Shown here piece after piece: positions 1 through 4,964 of a stretch of DNA of 5,177 nucleotides. A program made the translations under genes and the position numbers. Below the pieces are notes generated by a model. It saw only the letters and a list, made by a program, of their open reading frames with translations, had not been told where the DNA came from and ran no database searches. The first letter of the stretch is position 1. Each line of letters starts with the position of its first letter. Source of the DNA: Acidobacteriota bacterium (GTDB lineage Bacteria; Acidobacteriota; Terriglobia; Terriglobales; Acidobacteriaceae); assembly GCA_019247235.1 (NCBI GenBank), contig JAFAPG010000686.1, forward strand, positions 1 to 5,177, read 5' to 3'.

Positions 1-531
1 CTGTCGCGCATAGCGAAACCCGTAAGCTTTAGGTCCAGCCGTACGGAAATGGATTTGGCCCGCTTGGACGGGTACTTGAACCTCGATCGCGGGGATCTTG
101 AAGCCAGCAACGTCAGCGGTCCGTTCCGCCTGCACACCCGGTCGAAAGACATCGTTCTAAATGGGGTAACCAACGACGCGCACCTGCAGAACGAAAACGG
201 TGCCGTGGAGATTCACCTGACGAAGATAGGTAACCTCGAGGTGACCAACAGCAAAGGCGATATTCGGGTTTTTGTGCCGCAAAAGGCTGGTTTTCAGGTG
301 AATGCGCAGGCACGTGATGGTGAGATTCAATCCGATTTCAGTGCGCTTACGATTAACAACGGGGACGAGCGGGCCAGTGCTTCAGGGGCAGTGAACGGGG
401 GTGGGCCGCGTATGCTACTCACTGTCGAGCACGGCACCATCGAAATCCGCAGCGGAGCGGTCGTGCCGCAAGCTTCCTCTACCGCCGAGTCTCCCGAGCC
501 GCCCACTCCTCCGACTACCAGCGAGAACTGA
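1..531 (+). CDS. DUF4097-like repeat protein, C-terminal part (5' end outside window)
   Basis: The frame is open from the first base and ends at TGA 529-531, so 176 residues are visible; the ATG at position 49 is internal, because the codons before it read in the same style (SRIAKPVSFRSSRTEMDLA). Short beta-strand repeats follow one another: GDLEASNVSGPFRL, KDIVLNGVTNDAHL, NENGAVEIHL, IGNLEVTNSKGDIRVFVP, DGEIQSDF, EHGTIEIRSG. This periodic G-x-[IVL]-x-[IVL] pattern is typical of the DUF4097/DUF4098 family, thought to form a right-handed beta-solenoid, often on membrane-anchored or exported proteins. The last 25 or so residues are a Pro/Ser/Thr-rich low-complexity tail (SSTAESPEPPTPPTTSEN). 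The N-terminus, where any membrane anchor would lie, is not visible. Molecular function is unknown for the family; a cell-envelope role is inference. Family call fairly sure, role unsure. Confidence 0.85.
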   Translation: MSRIAKPVSFRSSRTEMDLARLDGYLNLDRGDLEASNVSGPFRLHTRSKDIVLNGVTNDAHLQNENGAVEIHLTKIGNLEVTNSKGDIRVFVPQKAGFQVNAQARDGEIQSDFSALTINNGDERASASGAVNGGGPRMLLTVEHGTIEIRSGAVVPQASSTAESPEPPTPPTTSEN

Positions 532-592
532 CCGGCTCCTCGCGCTTTCTGATCAAGGATCGGCAGGCGAGCGCAAAACGTCAACTCGCTTG

Positions 593-616
593 CGCTTCCC
601 TGACCAGACGGAAGCG
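593..616 (+). terminator. Hairpin after DUF4097-like gene, possible weak terminator
   Basis: CGCTTCC (593-599) and GGAAGCG (610-616) form a perfect 7-bp stem around a 10-base loop, about 60 bases after the DUF4097 stop codon. No T-tract follows, so this is not a canonical intrinsic terminator. It lies in the gap before the YceI gene and may only be a local structure. Confidence 0.25.
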
Positions 617-712
617 AGCGGCGGGCGTGGAGATCTCGCATTTGCAAACACATTGTGACTTTCTTGTCGTCGCCATACCCACCCCCCGCCTAGTCCTGTC
701 ATAATTAGCCCC

Positions 713-717
713 GAGAG
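713..717 (+). promoter_or_regulatory. Weak ribosome binding site for the YceI-like gene
   Basis: GAGAG sits 5 bases before ATG 723 and is the only purine-rich Shine-Dalgarno-like stretch near either candidate start. The alternative ATG at 747, beginning MRKRRNSS, has no such site but would leave a more usual signal-peptide n-region. Confidence 0.4.
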
Positions 718-722
718 TAGCT

Positions 723-1532
723 ATGCTTGGATTAAGTCTTACCTTAATGAGGAAGCGGCGCAATTCCAGCTTGCGCCTGCTGGGAGTGGTCCTGGTTAGC
801 TGCGCGTTGTGGTGCGGTCAACTGAGCGCGAGTGGGCCGGTAGAAATCGACCGCGAGCGTTCAATTCTCACCGTGCGAGTCTACCGGGCCGGACTCTTTT
901 CTGCCTTCGGTCACGATCATGAAATTCGTGCGCCCATCAAAGCAGGAACATTCGATGAGACAAGTGGCAGCGTCGAGCTGACCATTGACGCGCACGCTTT
1001 GCGTGTCGTCGATCCCGAGACATCGGAGAAAGATCGCTCTGAAATCCAAAGCACGATGCTGGGACCGAAAGTGCTCGATAGCGATCGATACGGGGAGATT
1101 CGATTTCTGGCCAAGCAGGTGGAGCGCCGACCTCAAGGAAAGTGGACGCTTCGGGGCGAGCTAACGCTTCACGGAGAAACGCGGGCAGTCGAGGTCAACG
1201 GAGAAGGCGAAAAAGGCCATTATCATGGTTCGGCGGAATTGCGCCAAAAGGATTTCGGCATGACTCCCGTTACGGTCGCCGGCGGCGCGGTAAAGGTGAA
1301 AAACGAGGTGCGCATAGAGTTTGAGGTCTACAGCAAGAGCACAACTAGCCACCTCGTGGCCTCAGCGTTACCCCGCCCCCACAGGCGATGGACTCGTTTC
1401 GGGCATTCTGTCGCCCCTAGGATGTCGGAAAACTCTGGCGCTACGCGTCAACTCTATCGCCGGGAGATTCGGGTGCGCATGTGCAATGAGGAGAAAAGAA
1501 TTTTATGTCGTGTTTTCCAAATTGTGTCCTAG
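723..1532 (+). CDS. Exported YceI-like domain protein with abnormal C-terminal tail
   Basis: The product is 269 residues. Residues 9-37 form a signal peptide (MRKRR, then hydrophobic LLGVVLVSCALW); LVSC at 24-27 resembles a lipobox, so it may be a lipoprotein, though cleavage after LSA (about 37) is equally possible. Residues 40-203 match the YceI lipocalin-like family: a [FS]AFGHDHE motif (61-67), VLDSDRYGEIRF (117-128), LRGELTLHGETRAV (143-156) and RQKDFGMTP (174-182). Known YceI-family proteins form a beta-barrel that binds isoprenoid-type lipids in the periplasm; that ligand is family knowledge, not visible here. The domain should end near EFEVYSK (199-205). The next 64 residues are Arg-rich, with no family resemblance, and look like read-through of non-coding sequence after loss of the native stop or a small indel. 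Start 723 was chosen for its GAGAG; 747 is the alternative. Confidence 0.85.
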   Translation: MLGLSLTLMRKRRNSSLRLLGVVLVSCALWCGQLSASGPVEIDRERSILTVRVYRAGLFSAFGHDHEIRAPIKAGTFDETSGSVELTIDAHALRVVDPETSEKDRSEIQSTMLGPKVLDSDRYGEIRFLAKQVERRPQGKWTLRGELTLHGETRAVEVNGEGEKGHYHGSAELRQKDFGMTPVTVAGGAVKVKNEVRIEFEVYSKSTTSHLVASALPRPHRRWTRFGHSVAPRMSENSGATRQLYRREIRVRMCNEEKRILCRVFQIVS

Positions 1533-1638
1533 TAACAACCCGAACCTACACGAACTCACCTTCCCCATTCAGTATTGCTTAAGCTGAGGAGCTCCGCGGG
1601 TCGCGCGTAGTTGTTCCCGCGACTGGGAGACAAGTTGC

Positions 1639-1661
1639 AAAAACCCCGCGTATTGTGGGGT
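1639..1661 (-). terminator. Intrinsic-terminator-like hairpin facing leftward
   Basis: Read on the minus strand, ACCCC (1661-1657) pairs with GGGGT (1647-1643) around a 9-base loop, and the stem runs straight into a U-run from the five A bases at 1639-1643. The stem is only 5 bp, so the call is weak. No minus-strand gene is visible between here and 2722, so either an unseen small RNA ends here or the match is fortuitous. Confidence 0.3.
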
Positions 1662-1978
1662 CGCGCTCGCTCGCCTTCGCCGCCATCGTCATTAGCCGCC
1701 GCCTATCAACCTCGATTTCGCGGCTTTCCCAAGCGCTCGCCTGATGCTGCGCACGGCTGATCCAGCTATCACGCAGTCCGCGTCCTTTTTAGAGGCCGAA
1801 CGGGATATTCTCCGGCGGCTAGGCGGGGTAAATTTATTCTTCTCGCGACGCTGCTCGATAAGCTCGAACAGTAGACGGAATCAAGCGCAACCGCGCCAGA
1901 CTAAGGGAAAGCGGAATCATCTCCAGGGAAGCACCGCGATTACCGCGCTCGCTTTCTGGCCTTGCCTTCCAGCTGCAT

Positions 1979-1998
1979 TTACCGGCAAATAACGGTAA
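1979..1998 (+). other. Hairpin 1 in leader of membrane protein gene
   Basis: TTACCG (1979-1984) and CGGTAA (1993-1998) form a 6-bp stem with an 8-base loop. It lies 6 bases before a second, stronger hairpin and about 87 bases before the ATG of the membrane protein gene. Confidence 0.35.
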
Positions 1999-2004
1999 CA
2001 CCAG

Positions 2005-2028
2005 GGTGAGGGTTGAATCCCCTTCACC
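2005..2028 (+). promoter_or_regulatory. Hairpin 2 in leader, with a competing downstream pairing partner
   Basis: GGTGAGGG (2005-2012) pairs with CCTTCACC (2021-2028) over 8 bp (one G-U) around an 8-base loop. The same 5' arm (2006-2015) can instead pair with CAACCTCAC (2045-2053), leaving one G bulged. The two pairings are mutually exclusive and both lie within 80 bases of ATG 2085, the arrangement expected of an attenuator or translational switch. A regulatory role is inference. Confidence 0.3.
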
Positions 2029-2072
2029 GGATCAGCATTTGTGCCAACCTCACTCCCGATACACATACAAGC

Positions 2073-2078
2073 GAGAAG
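2073..2078 (+). promoter_or_regulatory. Ribosome binding site deciding the membrane protein start
   Basis: GAGAAG lies 6 bases before ATG 2085. The longer frame opening at TTG 2013 has its start inside the loop of a hairpin and gives an unconvincing N-terminus (NPLHRISICANLTPDTHTSEK), so 2085 is preferred. Confidence 0.55.
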
Positions 2079-2084
2079 CTAAGA

Positions 2085-2501
2085 ATGCTCACGGCCGGTC
2101 GCGGTCTGCTGGTCTGCGGAATATTGACCTCAATATACTCCGATGATCTCGGGGCTTCCGAGTTTAGCGGAGGTCGGGTCACAGGTCCGGTCCTTAGCAT
2201 GTGCGATACGGGAACGTTGTTGTTCTTGGCAGGGCTGGTGATGACCTTCTTATATCCGCGTATCGCTGCGGCGATCGCTTTTGCGGCCTCACTGCTTTGT
2301 TTGCCGCTCTATCTTTACTTTACAACTCCAGGTCCGTTCCGTTGGCTTTTTAAAGGCGAGTACAAGGTTCCACTCCAGGCGAGCTTCGTCTGGAGCACAT
2401 GGGCCATTGCTGGAATACTCAGTCTCGGGGTTACTGCCTGTGTTTGTCTACGCAACTTGTTAGTCCTTAGCCGCCGGAGCCAGAACCAGCCTAGCCCTTG
2501 A
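2085..2501 (+). CDS. Small multi-pass membrane protein of unknown function
   Basis: The product is 138 residues. I see three clear hydrophobic helices (about 42-58, 59-80 and 106-124) and a short N-terminal hydrophobic stretch (about 6-18) that may be a partial helix. Between helices 3 and 4 is an extracytoplasmic or cytoplasmic loop with a distinctive motif, PGPFRWLFKGEYKVPLQASFVW (82-103), which I recall from hypothetical proteins of Acidobacteriota, although no function is known to me. The C-terminus is short and basic (LSRRSQNQPSP). The start is ATG 2085, with GAGAAG upstream. It is a single gene, convergent with the DUF3761 gene, with 220 bases between the two stop codons. The gene probably codes for a real inner-membrane protein because helices, charged loop and stop are intact. 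Role not assignable. Confidence 0.75.
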   Translation: MLTAGRGLLVCGILTSIYSDDLGASEFSGGRVTGPVLSMCDTGTLLFLAGLVMTFLYPRIAAAIAFAASLLCLPLYLYFTTPGPFRWLFKGEYKVPLQASFVWSTWAIAGILSLGVTACVCLRNLLVLSRRSQNQPSP

Positions 2502-2650
2502 ATTGCCAAGCGAGTGGGAGTACCAATATTCTTCCGCAACGCCCGGGAGTGGGCGCTGGCCAAACTGCCTATCATCGATTGATATTCAAGGCCGATTTGG
2601 TAACCGGCGACCACCGCGCATGAACTATCTGCAACTATGCTTCGAGACTT

Positions 2651-2715
2651 CTGTTGCCGAAAGAAGACAAGCGGCAAAATATCCTGGCATTCGGCAAGGA
2701 TTCTTCCGGCAACAG
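2651..2715 (-). terminator. 15-bp inverted repeat directly after the DUF3761 gene
   Basis: CTGTTGCCGAAAGAA (2651-2665) and TTCTTCCGGCAACAG (2701-2715) are inverted repeats with one mismatch. In the minus-strand transcript that position is a G-U pair, so the RNA stem is continuous over 15 bp. It begins 6 bases after the DUF3761 stop codon (2722-2724). The 35-base loop has its own small stem (ATCCT/AGGAT). No U-run follows, so it may be a stability or Rho-blocking 3' structure, or a small repeat element, rather than a classical terminator. Confidence 0.5.
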
Positions 2716-2721
2716 CGTGAG

Positions 2722-3210
2722 TCACTTACAAGCTTTGCCGTGATCAGGGCGTCCGCCCTTCGCCTTAGCTTCATCTTCAGACATGTAGGCGCCCGCCTTC
2801 GTTGTGCCATAATATCTGGTTCCCGGGCAGTGGTACACATTGGTCGCGGTGTTTAGCCACACTTTGTCTGGACTTCCGCCCGGCGCTGGTGTCTTGGCAC
2901 TGGCTTTTGGTGTCGCGGCAGAGGTCGTGGCCGACGATCCTGAAGAGGAATTTCCAGCTGAAGTGGAATCAGACGACCCGGCGTTTGCAGCGGGCGTGCC
3001 GGCCTTGTTAACGGCAGACGTTCCATACCACTCCTTGACCCCCTTATGACCATGGCAGGCGCCTTGTTTCTTTGCGCCCGTATAGTAGGTTCCGTCATTG
3101 CAAAGGCCCGTGGCTCCTGCCGGGGCTCCTGCCGGGGCTTGTGCCACAAGCTGAGCAGCAATGAAAACGGCGACAAGCGCGAGCGATGGAATGAATCTCT
3201 TCGTAATCAT
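2722..3210 (-). CDS. Secreted DUF3761 protein with a second C-terminal Cys/His module
   Basis: The product is 162 residues. Residues 1-24 are a signal peptide (MITKR, then a hydrophobic core, cleavage near LVA-QA). Residues 35-62 match DUF3761: GLCNDGTYYTG, then GACHGHKGVKEWYG, with C37, C52, H53 and H55. Residues 65-113 are a Ser/Ala/Thr/Gly linker of low complexity. Residues 116-162 form a second module, VWLNTATNVYHCPGTRYYG then YMSEDEAKAKGGRPDHGKAC, with H127, C128 and C161; I recall this 'VWVN-YHCPG-RYYG' module from other Acidobacteriota exported proteins. Four cysteines (37, 52, 128, 161) could form one disulfide per module; this is inference. Function of DUF3761 is unknown. The start is secured by a perfect AGGAGG. 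The gene follows the 172-aa gene on the same strand after 77 bases, and may be co-transcribed or have its own promoter. Confidence 0.88.
   Translation of the reverse strand: MITKRFIPSLALVAVFIAAQLVAQAPAGAPAGATGLCNDGTYYTGAKKQGACHGHKGVKEWYGTSAVNKAGTPAANAGSSDSTSAGNSSSGSSATTSAATPKASAKTPAPGGSPDKVWLNTATNVYHCPGTRYYGTTKAGAYMSEDEAKAKGGRPDHGKACK
3113..3136 (-). repeat. Two tandem 12-bp repeats inside DUF3761 gene
   Basis: GCTCCTGCCGGG occurs twice in a row on the plus strand, encoding APAG-APAG just after the signal peptide. The unit is a multiple of three, so copy-number slippage would lengthen or shorten the mature N-terminus without shifting the frame. Confidence 0.8.
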
Positions 3211-3216
3211 CGGTTC

Positions 3217-3222
3217 CTCCTA
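3217..3222 (-). promoter_or_regulatory. Consensus ribosome binding site of the DUF3761 gene
   Basis: On the minus strand a perfect AGGAGG is followed by 5 bases and ATG 3210. This is the strongest Shine-Dalgarno site in the window and suggests efficient translation. Confidence 0.9.
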
Positions 3223-3230
3223 GAACAGAT

Positions 3231-3244
3231 TTTTACCAGTAAAA
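3231..3244 (-). promoter_or_regulatory. Operator-like palindrome TTTTACCAGTAAAA
   Basis: A 14-base interrupted palindrome (TTTTAC, CA, GTAAAA) lies 8 bases upstream of the AGGAGG, in the 77-base gap between the two minus-strand genes. The symmetry and A/T-rich arms resemble a binding site for a dimeric repressor. As RNA it would be only a 6-bp stem with a two-base loop, so a DNA-binding role is the more likely reading. No regulator gene is visible nearby. Confidence 0.35.
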
Positions 3245-3287
3245 GCGAACCGCTCCTATTGACGAGCACGATCTGTGCTTTGCCGCC

Positions 3288-3806
3288 TCAAGCCGCCCTT
3301 TGGCGTTCGGCCATTTTGGCTAGTGCGATCGAAAGGGCAGCTCCGCCGAGCGTCTTCACCAAGGCTGGATGCTGCGCGTAGAAGTCGCCCGCCTTGTCCA
3401 CGATCGATGGATCTCGTTTCTCTGCATGGGTGGCGATCTGTTCGACCGTTGCCGGAGAAATACTCTGAGCTTGCTGCGGCGTAATCTGCTTTTGTCCTCC
3501 CGCCAACAGGTTCCCCAGGACTCCGCCACCTAATTGCTCAAAGTTGCCTGGACCTAGCGAGGCCATCAAATGGTTCAATAGACCAGCCTTCTGATCAGGG
3601 TTGGACTGGCTGAACAACGTACTCACTAGATTGCCGAAGGGAGGCGTCTGGTTTGAGCGGAATAGCGCTGACAGCCCCTCGCCCAGCAGGCCTTGGGGTG
3701 CCGCCTGCGCGACTTGGTCGAAATGCTGGGCGGCGTTGGATGAGTCTTGTGGGGACTCACCAGTATACTGCTTCAGAACATTTCCGAGTTGATCGAGTAA
3801 GCTCAT
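3288..3806 (-). CDS. Uncharacterised 172-aa protein, Gly/Gln-rich, helical
   Basis: I do not recognise a characterised family. The protein begins MSLLDQLGNVLKQYTGESPQ and has no signal peptide. Residues 37-105 carry Gly/Leu-rich repeats (GLLGEGLSALF, FGNLVSTLF, LLNHLMASLGPG, LGGGVLGNLLAGG) that recall YidB/DUF937-type proteins; the similarity is by eye and not strong. Residues 108-145 (ITPQQAQSISPATVEQIATHAEKRDPSIVDKAGDFY) look like two or three amphipathic helices. Residues 150-164 form a single hydrophobic helix (VKTLGGAALSIALAK) ending in a basic MAERQRAA tail, which might attach it to the membrane. The frame stays open to ATG 3905, but AGGAGA sits 6 bases before ATG 3806 and the extra 33 residues are unlike the rest, so 3806 is the start. 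It precedes DUF3761 on the same strand. Confidence 0.8.
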   Translation of the reverse strand: MSLLDQLGNVLKQYTGESPQDSSNAAQHFDQVAQAAPQGLLGEGLSALFRSNQTPPFGNLVSTLFSQSNPDQKAGLLNHLMASLGPGNFEQLGGGVLGNLLAGGQKQITPQQAQSISPATVEQIATHAEKRDPSIVDKAGDFYAQHPALVKTLGGAALSIALAKMAERQRAA

Positions 3807-3812
3807 TTGAGA

Positions 3813-3818
3813 TCTCCT
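3813..3818 (-). promoter_or_regulatory. Ribosome binding site deciding the 172-aa protein start
   Basis: On the minus strand AGGAGA is followed by TCTCAA and ATG 3806. This supports the shorter start over the in-frame ATG at 3905, which has no comparable site. Confidence 0.75.
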
Positions 3819-4327
3819 GGACGGGCGCAATAAGGCCGGGGCAGCTCGAACGTTGTAGCACAATGAGATGCTGTTGTCGTCCCCCAAGCCAAGCGGAGTA
3901 GGCAATCTTCAGCTCCGCTCCTAAGTAGTCGTGAATGGCGCAATGTACACTCCTCAAAACCAACCTTCTTTCCCTGAGCCCGTACCCAATATCTGTACGC
4001 CATCTGGTTCCTGGCCGTTTTAGATGCTCGAAAACCAGCCTCTCGCTGGCCGGTATCAGTACTTTGTGGGGACAGCGCGACGGACGGAATGTTCAGCTGA
4101 AGGTAATCTCCCGATTGTAATTTCGTATTAAAGAGGTGAGAGGCCGGAAGCAAACGCTTTGGTTCTACTCGCACTCTGCGATAATCGCTCGCCGCTATGG
4201 ACGGCTATCTCCATCAGCATTACAGAGAACGTAAAAGTCAATTGAGACCAGCTCGACTAACCAATGCATTGCGAGCCCAAGATCCATCCAGGTAAGCTCA
4301 AGTACAAATGAGGGGACCATACGTCTG
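3819..4327. other. Gene-poor stretch upstream of the 172-aa gene
   Basis: No gene is supported. A minus-strand open frame (3803-4174, 123 codons) overlaps the start of the 172-aa gene and has no ribosome binding site, domain or bias, so it is discounted. The stretch should hold the promoter of the 172-aa gene. The best -35-like hexamer on the minus strand is TTGACT (around 4236-4241), but no good -10 stands 16-18 bases beyond it, so I do not call a promoter. Confidence 0.5.
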
Positions 4328-4964
4328 TTACTGCAACTGAAGTATAAAGCTCGTTCCGTGTGAGACTACTCCATCGCTCGTGGTCGCGATCACCGAGATT
4401 GTGTAGCTCCCCTGCGGCGTTCCCGGATTTTGCCGAGTTCCCCCGCTTCCGCCCGAACCCCCTCCGCAGCCCGTGCTTCCCATGGCAATGGCGAATATAG
4501 CCACGCAAGAGACGGCGAATGGGGAGAAACGTCGGCGGGGCATCTTCAGAACGACGATGCCTGCACACAGCAGAGCAACACCGCTCCACCCGAACGACAG
4601 CAGCCGGGCCGACGGAGCGGTCGTAGAAATGGTCACTGTCGTAGTTCCGTTTCCTATAAGCGAACTTGGACTACGAACAACTCCTAAGAGGTGGTAGTCC
4701 AGAACAGGAAGCACTCGTGAAGCTAACAGTCACGTTGTATCCGGGCTGGCCGGCGATAGTGAGTTTATTGTTAGCGGCTAAAGGACAACTCGGTATCGGA
4801 AGACGCCGACGACCGCGAGTGGGAACGTCAGGATCGGGGGAACCCGTCATGAGAAACCCGATTCGAGTCATCATGGCGCTCCCGCAGGACGTAGACCTGG
4901 CCGGTGGACTGGGAACCCCTGCGCGTGATGGCTGCCGATTGCGAGGAAAGCTGCCTGAAAACAC
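4328..4964 (-). pseudogene. Frameshifted C-terminus of an Ig-like surface protein
   Basis: Two minus-strand frames join into one recognisable protein end. The upstream frame reads LAANNKLTIAGQPGYNVTV then CSGLPPLRSCS and stops at TAG 4671-4673. The other frame takes over exactly there with SPSSLIGNGTTTVTISTTAPSA. In Ig-like repeat proteins of Acidobacteriota the expected run is CSGLP-x4-CSFSPSSL, so the break falls inside the Phe codon and is explained by loss of two bases. After it come two hydrophobic helices around a PRRR motif (FGWSGVALLCAGIVVLKMPRRR, then FAVSCVAIFAIAMG), CGGGSGGSGG, and PGTPQGSYTISVIATTSDGVVSHGTSFILQLQ, the usual terminal strand pair, ending at TAA 4328-4330. Intact relatives are long exported proteins with Ig-like or NHL repeats; substrate unknown. 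An assembly error could mimic the frameshift. Confidence 0.75.

Larger units (their letters stand above)
1533..2084. other. Gene-poor intergenic stretch with hairpins
   Basis: I find no convincing gene here. The longest open frame (1744-1992, +, 82 codons) lacks a ribosome binding site; only its first third (ASFLEAERDILRRLGG) looks remotely protein-like, and the rest is compositionally odd. It could be a decayed gene fragment. Visible structures are CGCGGG/CCCGCG and GTCGCG/CGCGAC inverted repeats around 1595-1622, a terminator-like hairpin at 1639-1661 and two hairpins at 1979-2028. Confidence 0.6.

Noticed and set aside
664..705. Promoter with TTGTCG and CATAAT before the YceI-like gene
   Set aside because: The spacing between the hexamers is 30 bases, far from the 16-18 expected, and no better -35 precedes CATAAT.
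1321..1587. 88-codon plus-strand frame overlapping the end of the YceI-like gene
   Set aside because: No RBS, no recognisable pattern; it mainly shadows the abnormal tail. It does not restore a YceI-like ending.
1744..1992. 82-codon plus-strand frame in the gene-poor stretch
   Set aside because: No RBS; only a short segment (ASFLEAERDILRRLGG) is protein-like. It may be a gene fragment but cannot be supported as a gene.
2005..2028. T-arm of a tRNA (GGGTTGAATCCCC resembles the GGTTCRA consensus)
   Set aside because: The loop lacks the TTC of the T-loop, and no acceptor stem, anticodon arm or D-arm can be assembled around it.
2013..2084. TTG start 24 codons upstream for the membrane protein
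   Set aside because: The TTG lies in a hairpin loop without a spaced RBS, and the added residues show no signal or helix; ATG 2085 has GAGAAG at the right distance.
2840..3049. Plus-strand frame rich in Ala/Val/Pro opposite DUF3761
   Set aside because: It is antisense to the Ser/Ala linker, whose codon bias creates long open frames on the other strand.
3807..3905. 33-residue N-terminal extension of the 172-aa protein
   Set aside because: AGGAGA is well placed for ATG 3806, and the extension is unlike the rest in composition with no RBS of its own.
3803..4174. 123-codon minus-strand open frame upstream of the 172-aa gene
   Set aside because: It overlaps the RBS and start of a better-supported gene, lacks its own RBS, and the translation has no domain or bias typical of a real protein.
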